From NCBI GenBank assembly GCA_002435955.1, contig DIWZ01000033.1:79613-143612 (forward strand): a stretch of 64,000 nt of DNA, written 5' to 3'. The position numbers and the translations under genes are program-made. The stretch comes from Pelobacter sp. UBA6093. GTDB lineage: Bacteria > Desulfobacterota > Desulfuromonadia > Desulfuromonadales > Syntrophotaleaceae. This document shows, piece by piece, positions 53,518 through 61,847 of this stretch. Position 1 is the stretch's first letter, and the number at the start of each line of letters is the position of its first letter. A model generated the notes under the pieces. It searched no databases. It was not told the origin of the DNA and was given only the letters and a program-made list of their open reading frames with translations.

Positions 53518-54801
53518 ATGACTGAATATTTCAAAGACACCCTGGCCAACGGCCTGCGTCTGGTGACGGTTGAAATGCCCCACCTGCACAGCGTCGAGAT
53601 GGTTTGTCACGTCGGCGTCGGTGGCCGTCATGAGCGGTCCGCTAACGCCGGTATTTCCCACTTTCTGGAACACATGCTGTTTCGCGGCACCCGCGACTAT
53701 CCCACGGGCATGGCCCTGGAGACCGCTTTTGAAGCCCTCGGTGGTACCGCCAACGCTGCCACCGACGGCGAGACCACCTGCTATCACTCGCGCCTGCACC
53801 CCGATCACGTCGCCGAGGGAGCCACGTTGTTCGCCTCTTTGTTGCGCCGCACACTGCTCAGCGACATCGACATCGAACGCCGCATTATCCTCGAAGAAGC
53901 TCTCGAGGATTTCAACGAAGCCGGCGAAGAGATCAACCCCGATAATCTGACCTGCAACTTGCTCTGGCCGGATCACCCCTTGAGTCTGCCGACCGTTGGC
54001 ACCCACGTATCGGTGCAGAAGATCACCTGCGAGGATTTGCAGCAGCACCTCGACACCTGGTACCGACCCGGCAATATCGTGGTTGCCATCGCCGGTCGCA
54101 TTACCCGCGACGAGGCCCTGGCTGCCGTCGAAGCCGCCTTCGGCGACTGGCAGGATCACCCCGTTCCCACGGCCCTGCCCGCCCCCCCGCCACTCAACAA
54201 CGGGCCGTTGAGCGTCTGGACGCGGGATGCCTCCTCGCAGATCCATCTGCAACTGGCCTTTCATGTTCCCGGCCGCAACGACCCGCGCACCCCCGCACTG
54301 CGCCTGCTGCGGCGCATCCTGTCCGGCAGCAGTGCGCGCCTGATGGTGCGATTGCGCGAACAGCTCGGCCTTACCTACCATGCCGAAGCCAACCTCGGAT
54401 TGTACGACGATTGCGGGGTATTTTCCATCGACCTGGCCGTGGCTCCGGTAAGCCTCATGCAGGCGCTGCAGGAAGTACTGCTTATGCTGGAGGATCTACG
54501 CAGCAACCCCGCCGGCGAAGACGAGCTGCAGCGGGTGATGCGCGCATTTGTCTACGAACAGGAATTCAGCCTCGACCAGGCCGACACCCGCGCAGGACGC
54601 TTCGGCTGGGGCGAACTGGTCGGCTATCCCCTGACCCTGGCCGAGGAATGCCGCCAGGTGCAGGCTCTGACCGCCGCCCAGGTGCGTGACGTCGCGGCCG
54701 AATTGCTCGACCCCAAAGCCTTGGCTTTGGCATTTGTCGGGCCGTTCAACACCCGCCAACGTAACGCGGTGGAGAAGCTGCTGGCAGGGTACAGGGGGTA
54801 A
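53518..54801 (+). CDS. M16-family zinc metallopeptidase
   Basis: A 427-residue M16 (pitrilysin/processing-peptidase) protein. The inverted zinc motif H-x-x-E-H is in ISHFLEHMLFRG, with the downstream Glu in the GTANAATDGETTCY region. The second half is the inactive-like M16 C domain (RTPALRLLRRILSGSSARLMVRLREQLGLTYHAEA). No signal peptide, so likely cytosolic. Length fits single-subunit bacterial PqqL/YmxG-like enzymes. Confidence 0.92.
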   Translation: MTEYFKDTLANGLRLVTVEMPHLHSVEMVCHVGVGGRHERSANAGISHFLEHMLFRGTRDYPTGMALETAFEALGGTANAATDGETTCYHSRLHPDHVAEGATLFASLLRRTLLSDIDIERRIILEEALEDFNEAGEEINPDNLTCNLLWPDHPLSLPTVGTHVSVQKITCEDLQQHLDTWYRPGNIVVAIAGRITRDEALAAVEAAFGDWQDHPVPTALPAPPPLNNGPLSVWTRDASSQIHLQLAFHVPGRNDPRTPALRLLRRILSGSSARLMVRLREQLGLTYHAEANLGLYDDCGVFSIDLAVAPVSLMQALQEVLLMLEDLRSNPAGEDELQRVMRAFVYEQEFSLDQADTRAGRFGWGELVGYPLTLAEECRQVQALTAAQVRDVAAELLDPKALALAFVGPFNTRQRNAVEKLLAGYRG

Positions 54802-54845
54802 GCACTTTGAATACAACGAAGGCTCTCAAGCGTCAGAGTGTTGAT

Positions 54846-55034
54846 CTGACATAAGGAGCTTGCTCCAATCATTAACGTATTTGACAAGTGCAGAGTTTTT
54901 GCCGGCATTTATGAAAGACATTTTTTTATTGCCGGAGAGTACACGCTGGTGGAGAGTCAAACCAAAAACAGTTGACCAGAGCCGCTTGGCCGGAGGAAAT
55001 CCGGCGGGCGGCTTTTTTTGTTCAGGGTGGAGGG
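54846..55034 (+). ncRNA. Candidate non-coding RNA / direct repeat, copy 1
   Basis: A ~190-bp segment ~80 % identical to 59391-59585. Conserved parts: a perfect GGAGC-TT-GCTCC hairpin, TTTGACA, GCCGGNATTTATGA, then an unbroken-looking block CACGCTGGTGGAGA...CAAAAACAGTTGACCAGAGC and a strong terminator. Neither strand holds an equally conserved open frame with a ribosome site. It may be a small RNA, or a repeat that moved as a unit. Confidence 0.5.
54980..55019 (+). terminator. Intrinsic terminator within repeat copy 1
   Basis: AGCCGC..GCCGGA/TCCGGC..GCGGCT, a long GC-rich stem with a GGAAA-type loop, runs directly into seven T (55013-55019). It may also end the M16 peptidase transcript. Confidence 0.88.
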
Positions 55035-55737
55035 GTATCGAAAGCGGCACCCGCAATCGGAGATGTCTTATCCGGTTGGCGTAAAAGTCGGTAGTACATA
55101 AACTTGGATGCCGCATAATTTCTTGAAATGAAAGCAAAAAATCCTCCTTTCTGCATTGCAGCGCTTTTAGACGACTTCAACATCCCCTTTTTATACCTTC
55201 ACCTCTAGAAAATCTCCATATTTTGTAGATCGAATTTTTAAGTAGGGCTGCTTTCGGCTTCAGCCCGGCATTCTTTCACATCGAACGGCGTGTCGGAACG
55301 GATGATGCGTTGCGAGGGGAGTTCGATACGATGATGGAAAAAGTGCAGATCTGCGTTCGTCCAGACTCTGTCGTTCGTTGTAGCGCGTTTATGTAGTTCA
55401 AAATACAATAATAACTTGAAAAACACGTCGTACGATCTGGCATTTTCCATGACACAAACAAACCGCTGCGCTTCTACCGTTTGCCAGGTGGATATGTATT
55501 GATATATTCAATCAAAAATTGATTTTCAATCGATATTATCCATTTGACATATTGAGCTGCCGATATGATGATCTGTTCCGGCCGGATTTGAGCCGGAGGG
55601 ATTCGGTAAAACAGGACAATATGTTGATTTATCGCAATAAAATCAGGAACAGTCACAACGGTTCAAAACTGTCGAATTTATGCCTGATGGCAAACCCCCG
55701 GAAGCGAGCATTGATCATTTCTTTTAGGAGACTGTAA
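55035..55737. other. AT-rich gap with one weak minus-strand frame
   Basis: About 700 bp of clearly lower GC than the neighbours. A 70-codon minus frame (55238-55450, MENARSYDVFFKLLLYFE...) has no recognisable homology and may be a remnant. At 55510-55524 there is a perfect inverted repeat AATCAA-AAA-TTGATT, ~215 bp before the rhodanese start, a possible regulator site. A TTGACA (55553) lies nearby but its spacing to TATGAT is only 14 bp. Confidence 0.4.
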
Positions 55738-56163
55738 ATGAATAAAGTACGTGTTTTTCTGTTTGTTGCATTTTTGATCGGTGCACTGGCTACGGCGTCG
55801 GCGGCCCTTTCAGGGGATTACAACTATATTGCGGCCAAGGATCTCAATGATCGCCTTGGCGTCGGATCCCCCATGATCATTATCGACATTTGCCCGGCGC
55901 AACAGTTTGCCAGCGGACACGTCAAAGGATCCATCGAAACCAATGCATATCCGGTAAAGACCCCAGCGGAGAAGGACCGGCTGGCCCAACAGCTGCCCAA
56001 GCTGCAGGCATCCGTCGATGATATCGTTGTCGTCTGCCCCGGAGGAGCCGGCGGTGCGAAACGCACTATTGATTTTTACAAAGCAAACGGCGTTGATGGA
56101 AAACGGTTGCTGATTCTCGAAAAGGGCATGAACCAATGGCCCTATAAAACCGAAAAGAACTAA
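55738..56163 (+). CDS. Exported rhodanese-like protein
   Basis: A 141-residue single-domain rhodanese with a signal peptide (residues 1-~23, cleavage near ASAALSG). The family motif PMIIIDICPAQQFASGHVKGSIE has Cys52 where Arg is usual. The active-site loop Cys100 is in VVVCPGGAGGAKRT, and LILEKGMNQWPY matches the C-terminal GGxxxW-like helix. Rhodaneses move sulfane sulfur. TAGGAG precedes the ATG. It abuts the VTT/Fe-S fusion gene with no spacer. Confidence 0.87.
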   Translation: MNKVRVFLFVAFLIGALATASAALSGDYNYIAAKDLNDRLGVGSPMIIIDICPAQQFASGHVKGSIETNAYPVKTPAEKDRLAQQLPKLQASVDDIVVVCPGGAGGAKRTIDFYKANGVDGKRLLILEKGMNQWPYKTEKN

Positions 56164-58041
56164 ATGAAGGGGTATGGCCGTGTTTTTTTACTCGGTGCGA
56201 TAGCAGTCCTGGCGGTGCTGTTCTTCACTACCGGGCTGCATCGTTACCTATCCCTGGACTGGCTCAAGGCGCAGCAATCGTTTTTGCTGGATCTGTACAT
56301 GCAGCGGCCGGTTTTGGCGGTGGCCGCTTTCGCCGCCGTCTACATCCCGGTGGTGGCGCTCAATCTACCGGGGGCCTTGGTTCTGGGCCTTGGGGCGGGC
56401 GCCCTTTTCGGTACCCTGGCTGGAACCATCATTGTCTCTTTTACCAGCAGCATCGGCGCGACCCTGGCCTGTCTGTTGTCCCGCTACCTGCTGCGGAACC
56501 TGGTCCAACGCCAGTTTGGCGAGATGCTGAACCGGGTCAACGCCGGCATTCGGGAGGAGGGAACTTTTTATCTGTTCGCCCTGCGCCTGATGCCGGTCAT
56601 TCCATTTTTCATCATCAACATGGTCATGGGGCTTACCTCCATGCGGCTGAGGACGTTTTATCTGGTTTCGCAGTTGGGCATGCTGCCGGGTACGGCAGTG
56701 GTTGTCCATGCCGGCAGCCAGCTTAGCCGAGTCACCTCCCTGTCCGGGATCCTCTCGCCGGGAGTGATCTTTTCGCTGGCCCTGCTAGGGATATTCCCTC
56801 TGGCGGTCCGACGCGGGATTGGTGTTTATCGTCAGCGCTACCTCCGGGGTGCTGTCCGTCGCAAATCCACCGCCGTGGTCTCGGAACATTCAGCACGGTT
56901 ATTGGCCCCCTGGCTGCAAACGATTCAGGAAAGATGCACCGGGTGTGGTAATTGTCAGAAAGCCTGCGCGTTTTTATCTCATTACGGCAAGCCGAAACGC
57001 ATCGCCGTAGAGTTCGATTTCTCCTTATCCACCGATCAGGCGATCGCCTATGAATGCAGTCTGTGCGGCCTGTGTGCAGCCGTCTGTCCCGAGCAGTTGG
57101 ATCCGGCGCGTTTGTTTCTGGAGATCCGCCGTCTTTGCGTCGACGATGGCCACTTTGTCGCATCCCCCTACCGCACCATTCTTGGCTACGAAAAAATTGG
57201 CGTTTCGCCGCTATTCTCCTGGTACGGCCTGCCGGAGGGATGCGATACGGTCTTTTTTCCGGGGTGTGCACTGCCGGGTACCCGCCCTGCTGTAACCACA
57301 AAGATGTATCGGCAGCTTCTGGAAGCCATCCCCGGTCTCGGACTGGTTTTGGATTGTTGTGCGAAACCTTCCCACGACCTGGGGCGTGCGGATCGTTTTC
57401 ATACACTGTTCAGCGAGATGAACGAATACCTCGTCGGCCATGGCGTCCACACCGTTCTTACCGCCTGCCCGAGCTGTACCAAAATATTTCGTCAATACGG
57501 CCATGGGCTTACTGTCCGAACCGTCTACGAGACCCTCCACGACAACGGTTGCTGCATCGCCTCGGAGGTGGCCGGCATGGCGGCCAGCGTTCACGATCCT
57601 TGCGCCCTGCGTGGCGATTTTTCTACCCAGCAGGCGGTGCGTGGGCTGTTGACCAGCATGGGACACACCCTCGTGGAAATGAAACACCGGCAACAACTGA
57701 CCTTGTGCTGCGGAGAAGGCGGCACCGTTGGCGCGATCAACCCCGATCTTGCCGGGGCATGGACGGCCAGGCGCGGCAGGCAGGTCATCGGGCAAAAAAT
57801 GATTACCTACTGTGCCGGCTGCACCGCCTACCTGAATCGCACGTTTCCGACTCTTCATATCGCGGACCTGTTATACCGGCCTGATGCGGCGCTGAAGGGG
57901 AAACTGAAAATCGCACGGGCTCCCATTACCTACTGGAACCGGTTCCGTCTGAAACAGCGCATGAAAAAAGAAATTCAGGCTAAGGTGCAGCGCCAACGCC
58001 CCGCGGTTTTCAGCAATCCCGGCCGGTTCGGTAACCTTTAG
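56164..58041 (+). CDS. VTT-domain membrane protein fused to 4Fe-4S and CCG (HdrD/GlpC-like) domains
   Basis: A 625-residue fusion. Residues ~1-225 are a VTT/TVP38 (SNARE-associated) membrane domain with several helices and the signature FALRLMPVIPFFIINMVMGLTS. Residues 258-268 (CTGCGNCQKAC) and 298-308 (CSLCGLCAAVC) are two 4Fe-4S motifs. Two CCG domains follow: Cys368, Cys398-399, Cys435/438, and Cys480, Cys515-516, Cys550/553. CCG domains form the noncubane clusters of heterodisulfide reductase. I infer electron transfer between a membrane pool and a thiol or persulfide carrier, with the adjoining rhodaneses as partners. Confidence 0.88.
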   Translation: MKGYGRVFLLGAIAVLAVLFFTTGLHRYLSLDWLKAQQSFLLDLYMQRPVLAVAAFAAVYIPVVALNLPGALVLGLGAGALFGTLAGTIIVSFTSSIGATLACLLSRYLLRNLVQRQFGEMLNRVNAGIREEGTFYLFALRLMPVIPFFIINMVMGLTSMRLRTFYLVSQLGMLPGTAVVVHAGSQLSRVTSLSGILSPGVIFSLALLGIFPLAVRRGIGVYRQRYLRGAVRRKSTAVVSEHSARLLAPWLQTIQERCTGCGNCQKACAFLSHYGKPKRIAVEFDFSLSTDQAIAYECSLCGLCAAVCPEQLDPARLFLEIRRLCVDDGHFVASPYRTILGYEKIGVSPLFSWYGLPEGCDTVFFPGCALPGTRPAVTTKMYRQLLEAIPGLGLVLDCCAKPSHDLGRADRFHTLFSEMNEYLVGHGVHTVLTACPSCTKIFRQYGHGLTVRTVYETLHDNGCCIASEVAGMAASVHDPCALRGDFSTQQAVRGLLTSMGHTLVEMKHRQQLTLCCGEGGTVGAINPDLAGAWTARRGRQVIGQKMITYCAGCTAYLNRTFPTLHIADLLYRPDAALKGKLKIARAPITYWNRFRLKQRMKKEIQAKVQRQRPAVFSNPGRFGNL

Positions 58042-58114
58042 CCAGCCGGTTGTCTGCTCTGAAATCCTTCACAGGCTTGAAATTGCCCGTCCAAGCCGGG
58101 GAGGTTCCCGTGAT

Positions 58115-58166
58115 ACGAAAAAAGGGTCAAGCCACTGCCTCGGTGACTTGACCCTTCTGTTTTTGA
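58115..58166. terminator. Bidirectional terminator between convergent operons
   Basis: AAGGGTCAAG (58122-58131) pairs with CTTGACCCTT (58147-58156), flanked by six A on the left and TCTGTTTTT on the right. It lies between the VTT fusion gene (plus) and the second rhodanese (minus). Confidence 0.8.
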
Positions 58167-58186
58167 TTGCAGATGGTTAGGTCCGG

Positions 58187-58699
58187 TTATTTCACCCCGG
58201 ACAACGGATACCCGGCTTCTTTCCAGGCCTTGACCCCGCCGGGCATGCGATACACATTTTTGTAACCGAGCCGCACTGCCCACATTGCGGCGTTGTGGCT
58301 GCGAGTACATTTGGTGAAGCCGCAGTAAAATACGATGGTTCGATCTTTGTCCGATCCGAGGAGTTCAAGCAATGCGGCCTTGGTTTTATCGCCGAGGGAG
58401 GTCATCTCTGGAATGGGGAATTCCATCTGTTTGGCTCCCGGGATGTGATTTTTCTTAAAACTGTCCTCGTAGGGCATGGTATCGACAAGGAGCATGCTCT
58501 TTTTATTAACGATCCATCCTCGCAGTTCCGGTGTGGTCACGACCTGGTATCCACCGCGCTGCACCTCCGCGCAGAAAGTGGCGGCGATTTTTTCCGTTTG
58601 CAGTTCCTTTGTACCCCAGGCGCAGGCATTACTCGCCAGCAACCCCAAGGAAAAAAGGGTCAGCGCTGCGGGGATGAACCGTTTAATCATTCCGTTCAT
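58187..58699 (-). CDS. Exported rhodanese-like protein (second)
   Basis: A 170-residue rhodanese with a signal peptide (~1-27, ...NACAWG). MLLVDTMPYEDSFKKNHIPGAKQMEFP carries the family D-x-x-x-x-Y-x-x-x-H-I-P-G motif. The active-site loop Cys126 is in VFYCGFTKCTRSHNAA, with a second Cys131, and GYKNVYRMPGGVKAWKEAGYP is the C-terminal motif. TAGGAGGAAAC precedes the ATG. It follows the MauE-like gene by 12 bp and converges on the VTT fusion. Confidence 0.9.
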   Translation of the reverse strand: MNGMIKRFIPAALTLFSLGLLASNACAWGTKELQTEKIAATFCAEVQRGGYQVVTTPELRGWIVNKKSMLLVDTMPYEDSFKKNHIPGAKQMEFPIPEMTSLGDKTKAALLELLGSDKDRTIVFYCGFTKCTRSHNAAMWAVRLGYKNVYRMPGGVKAWKEAGYPLSGVK

Positions 58700-58711
58700 G
58701 GATGTTTCCTC

Positions 58712-59182
58712 CTAGATGATATTGCTTAAAGTTCTTTTCCAGCAGGCTTTCTTCTCGCGCCTGGCGCGCAGGAACCTGCATAGAACTAAATGACCGCAAA
58801 CGGCGATCATGACGAAATCACGGTAAAGCGCTTGCCGCAAGCTGTCCTGCCCTTTGAGCTCCTCGGTGGAAAAACAGCCGCAATCGATGTCGAGATTCGC
58901 CAGGATGCCATACCACAGGACGAAGCAGAACATCAGCAGCATGCCGAAAATGGCGGAAAGAGCTCCGGGAATCTCAAAAAGGAGGCCGATGCCGGCCAAC
59001 AGTTCCAGCGTCGGCAGGCAGATAGCAACCGGGGCCAGCAGCACCTCTGGAACCAGGTCGTACTCAGAGATTAAGGCGGCGAAGCCTGTGACGTCTGTCA
59101 GCTCGGTTATTCCCGAGTAGATAAAGAGGCCGCCGAGGATAATTCGGGGAAGATGGTAGGAACAAAGTTTGCTCAGTCTCAT
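58712..59182 (-). CDS. MauE/DoxX-like membrane protein
   Basis: A ~156-residue protein with four membrane helices and the C-x-C of the MauE family in ANLDIDCGCFSTEELKGQD. MauE and related DoxX proteins act in periplasmic thiol redox and disulfide handling. The start is uncertain: ATG 59182 gives a normal first helix (MRLSKLCSYHLPRIILGG); an upstream TTG at 59272 would add 30 non-hydrophobic residues. It is the first gene of a two-gene unit with the second rhodanese. Confidence 0.82.
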   Translation of the reverse strand: MRLSKLCSYHLPRIILGGLFIYSGITELTDVTGFAALISEYDLVPEVLLAPVAICLPTLELLAGIGLLFEIPGALSAIFGMLLMFCFVLWYGILANLDIDCGCFSTEELKGQDSLRQALYRDFVMIAVCGHLVLCRFLRARREKKACWKRTLSNII

Positions 59183-59390
59183 GCCGAATAGCCCATTTTC
59201 TCCGATGCGATGTCCTGCGATGACTGAGCCACCAAAGATGAGATTTTCTAACGAAAGAGTGCTGTAAGTCAAAACGATAATATCGATTGAGTCAACGTCT
59301 ATTATTGATTTTTTAAATAGGCGTTCGGTCGCCCACTATGAGGCTGTTCCATCGTGGCGTCCGTTGTGAACAGGGTGTCCCCATAATTGC

Positions 59391-59585
59391 TTGACAGAAG
59401 GAGCTTGCTCCAATCATTAAAGTATTTGACAGGTACAGTTCTTTGCCGGTATTTATGAGAAATCTTTTTGATTTTGTTGCCGGAGGGGACACGCTGGTGG
59501 AGAATCAATCCAAAAACAGTTGACCAGAGCCGCTTGGCCGGAGGAGATCCGGCGGGCGGCTCTTTTTTGATCCGGGTTGAGGGGG
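59391..59585 (+). ncRNA. Candidate non-coding RNA / direct repeat, copy 2
   Basis: Second copy of the segment at 54846-55034 in the same orientation. The GGAGC-TT-GCTCC hairpin, TTTGACA, CACGCTGGTGGAGA and CAAAAACAGTTGACCAGAGC are preserved; differences cluster in the AT-rich middle. Its 3' end is an intrinsic terminator. It stands ~85 bp before the LuxR-type gene. Confidence 0.5.
59528..59568 (+). terminator. Intrinsic terminator within repeat copy 2
   Basis: AGCCGC..GGCCGGA/TCCGGC..GCGGCT stem followed by CTTTTTT. The stem is the same as in copy 1; one loop base differs. Confidence 0.85.
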
Positions 59586-59670
59586 CGGCAGAATAGCGTC
59601 TGTGTTTATAGTATTCTTAAGGAAAATAAGGGACAATTTCCCTGTTCACTAAAAATGGGAGAAAAGGCTT

Positions 59671-60441
59671 ATGACATTATATGAATCATCGGAGACCTGC
59701 TCTTACCTTTCCGGATCCGATGCCATCAAACTCCTCGAACTCATCCATAAAAGCCTCACCTGTGAGATGGAAGACGATTTTACGGCTCTTTTTCCAAAGA
59801 TACAGGAACTGTTCCCTTTTAAATTTGCACTTGCAATGTTGGGACAGCAGGATAACAACGGCATGATTATGCTTTCTGGTGCCAATATCAGTTTTCCTGA
59901 ACAATGGTTACACGAATCTATTTCGAAAAACTACCTTCAAGTGGATGCAGTTATAAAAGAAAACTTTACAACCTATGAGGTTCAACATTGGTCTGTAACC
60001 AGGAAAAAACTCTTCAGGCGGGAGGATATCAATTCACTCTCCCAGGATTTTGGTATGCGGGAATGCTATACCCACGGTTCCAGGCCTTCAGCCGGGGGCC
60101 AAAATGGAAGCATGTTCTGTTTTTCAAGTACGTCAATGAAGTATGATATGCGCACCGTCGCCATACTGGAGTTCCTGACTCCCCACTTGCATCTGGCCTT
60201 CTCGCATATCTTCGAGAATAAGCAGGCCAAGGTAAACAACGCAGTCCTTTCCTCCCGAGAAAAAGAAGTTTTGAACTGGCTGAAGCAAGGGAAAAGCTCC
60301 TGGGACATATCGGTAATTCTGGGGATAAGCGAAAGAACGGTCAATTTTCACGTTTACAACGTATTACAAAAACTCGGGGCGACGAACAGGCCACAGGCCG
60401 TCGCGGTTGCGACTCGTCTCGGTCTGATTGACATTGGCTGA
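59671..60441 (+). CDS. LuxR-family transcriptional regulator
   Basis: A 256-residue regulator. Residues ~15-165 look like an autoinducer-binding-type domain (WLHESISKNYLQVDAVIKENFTTYEVQHWS, FGMRECYTHGSRPSAGGQNGSMFCFSS). The C-terminal GerE HTH is LSSREKEVLNWLKQGKSSWDISVILGISERTVNFHVYNVLQKLGATNRPQAVAVA. No luxI-type synthase is nearby, so it is an orphan or binds another ligand. AGAAAAGG precedes the ATG. Confidence 0.88.
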   Translation: MTLYESSETCSYLSGSDAIKLLELIHKSLTCEMEDDFTALFPKIQELFPFKFALAMLGQQDNNGMIMLSGANISFPEQWLHESISKNYLQVDAVIKENFTTYEVQHWSVTRKKLFRREDINSLSQDFGMRECYTHGSRPSAGGQNGSMFCFSSTSMKYDMRTVAILEFLTPHLHLAFSHIFENKQAKVNNAVLSSREKEVLNWLKQGKSSWDISVILGISERTVNFHVYNVLQKLGATNRPQAVAVATRLGLIDIG

Positions 60442-60687
60442 GCCATCAAGAGATATCACCCGGAATTAACCCCTTTCCCTTCTCCTTCATTTCTTCACCC
60501 CTTGAATTCCAACCCTTCCCGTTAACGCCATCAGTTTCATGAATCAACGATCTGAAATGAACCTGGATCCCCCGCGAGCACCCACCTGTAAGTAATGACA
60601 GGTGATAAATTGTTTGAAATATTGAATCATTTGAGTGGCGGAATGGTTGTTCCAACAAACTCAAGGTGCTGGAAAGGGGAGAAAAAA

Positions 60688-61101
60688 ATGAGTAAAAACG
60701 AACATGTTCGGTGGGGCTGGCTCAGGTTCATGTATATTTACACTATTGTCGGGGCAGGAGGTTTCGGGGCGGGCATTATTTTAATGCCTGATGTCATGCA
60801 AACAGCCTTCAGATTTCCCAGCCAGGATCCGATCGTCTTTGGAGTTGTCGGAAGCGTTTACATGGCATTTGGACTCCTGTCTATTTTGGGTCTGAAGTCG
60901 CCATTGAAATTCGCCCCCGTTTTATTGCTGCAGCTTTGTTACAAGGGGATATGGTTCGTTGGCATTGTCTTGCCCTTTCTATTTGCGGGACGATTCCCCC
61001 TGTATGCAACGACCCTGCTCATAATTTTCGCGACATATATCATTGGTGATCTGGTCGCTATCCCGTTTGCCTCTATTTTGTCGAAACAAACCGATTCGTG
61101 A
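60688..61101 (+). CDS. Small four-helix membrane protein, hypothetical
   Basis: A 137-residue protein with four predicted membrane segments (~12-35, 48-70, 76-98, 105-130), opening MSKNEHVRWGWLRFMYIYTIV. GGGGAGAAAAA precedes the ATG at 60688; a longer upstream frame is rejected because it lacks a ribosome site. I do not recognise the family. It follows the LuxR gene and may be its target (inference). Confidence 0.72.
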   Translation: MSKNEHVRWGWLRFMYIYTIVGAGGFGAGIILMPDVMQTAFRFPSQDPIVFGVVGSVYMAFGLLSILGLKSPLKFAPVLLLQLCYKGIWFVGIVLPFLFAGRFPLYATTLLIIFATYIIGDLVAIPFASILSKQTDS

Positions 61102-61171
61102 AAAATGTCATCCAGGAATTTAATGGCTTACAGTCTGGATTCCCGATTAAAGTCCCCTCGGGAATGACTGG

Positions 61172-61588
61172 CTACCTTTCCTGAATTGCCCCGGAGCGGC
61201 TCTCGCAGCGTCTGCAGGCATCGACGCTCCAAATGCCGCCGCCCTGAGTGGAGATGAACAGAAACACAAAACAGTACAGCGCCGCGAGTTCGCCATCGTT
61301 CTGGATCGGCAGCAGCGCATTGGTCCCGTGCGCCATCCAATATGCGGCAGCCATCAGACCGCTTGCGAGGAAGGCCGACCAGCGCGTGAATAACCCGATC
61401 ATGACCATGGCGCCCGCAATCAGCTCGATGGGACCGGCGATGAAGGTAATGAATGCGGGGACTTCGCCAGGCATGGCGCTCGGAATTCCGAACAGCTTCT
61501 GGGCGCCGTGCCAAAGAAACAGAAAGCCGGCGATGATCCGCATCAGTGCGTAACTCTGGGAATTGTAGCCCGACAAGAATGATTTCAT
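61172..61588 (-). CDS. DoxX-family membrane protein
   Basis: A 138-residue DoxX protein: ALMRIIAGFLFLWHGAQKLFG, FIAGPIELIAGAMVMIGLFTRWSAF and a third and fourth helix (AAYWMAHG..., AALYCFVFLFISTQGGGIWSVDA). The usual function is unclear; some DoxX proteins partner SodA in redox protection. The C-terminal tail CRRCESRSGAIQER is unusual and may reflect a 3' frame change. AGGAG precedes the ATG. Confidence 0.85.
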   Translation of the reverse strand: MKSFLSGYNSQSYALMRIIAGFLFLWHGAQKLFGIPSAMPGEVPAFITFIAGPIELIAGAMVMIGLFTRWSAFLASGLMAAAYWMAHGTNALLPIQNDGELAALYCFVFLFISTQGGGIWSVDACRRCESRSGAIQER

Positions 61589-61643
61589 GGCGACGTCTCC
61601 TGGCAGTATTGACTTGTGTCCATCCGGAAACTATGGATGAAAA

Positions 61644-61763
61644 CTATTTAGATTCGTTCCCGGTCCGGATGACTCCACAGGCCACCCGCGATCCGGCGTT
61701 CCCGGTGGACTGCGAGGTCAGGTCGCCGGAATGGTTATGCGCGATTACCGCTTTTCTCACCAT
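61644..61763 (-). pseudogene. 3' remnant of a Cu/Zn superoxide dismutase gene
   Basis: On the minus strand a 39-codon frame encodes RKAVIAHNHSGDLTSQSTG and then NAGSRVACGVIRTG before a stop. This closely matches the C-terminal end of Cu/Zn superoxide dismutases (the ..TGNAG.R.ACGVI block). The ~110 N-terminal residues with the metal-binding His cluster are missing, and upstream frames are stopped. It lies between the DoxX gene and an outer-membrane protein gene. Confidence 0.65.
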
Positions 61764-61847
61764 GGAAAACTACGCCGTGATAGTTCTCGATCCAGATCTG
61801 GATTCACCTGGTTTCTGCAATGACGATCAGTTCAGTTGTCAGGCAAC

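Noticed and set aside
55553..55578. TTGACA...TATGAT promoter for the first rhodanese
   Set aside because: The spacer is only 14 bp, too short for a standard sigma-70 promoter.
54846..59585. Direct repeats as attL/attR of an integrated phage or integrative element
   Set aside because: No integrase, excisionase or phage gene lies between them and they are not at a tRNA gene; the terminators inside suggest RNA genes instead.
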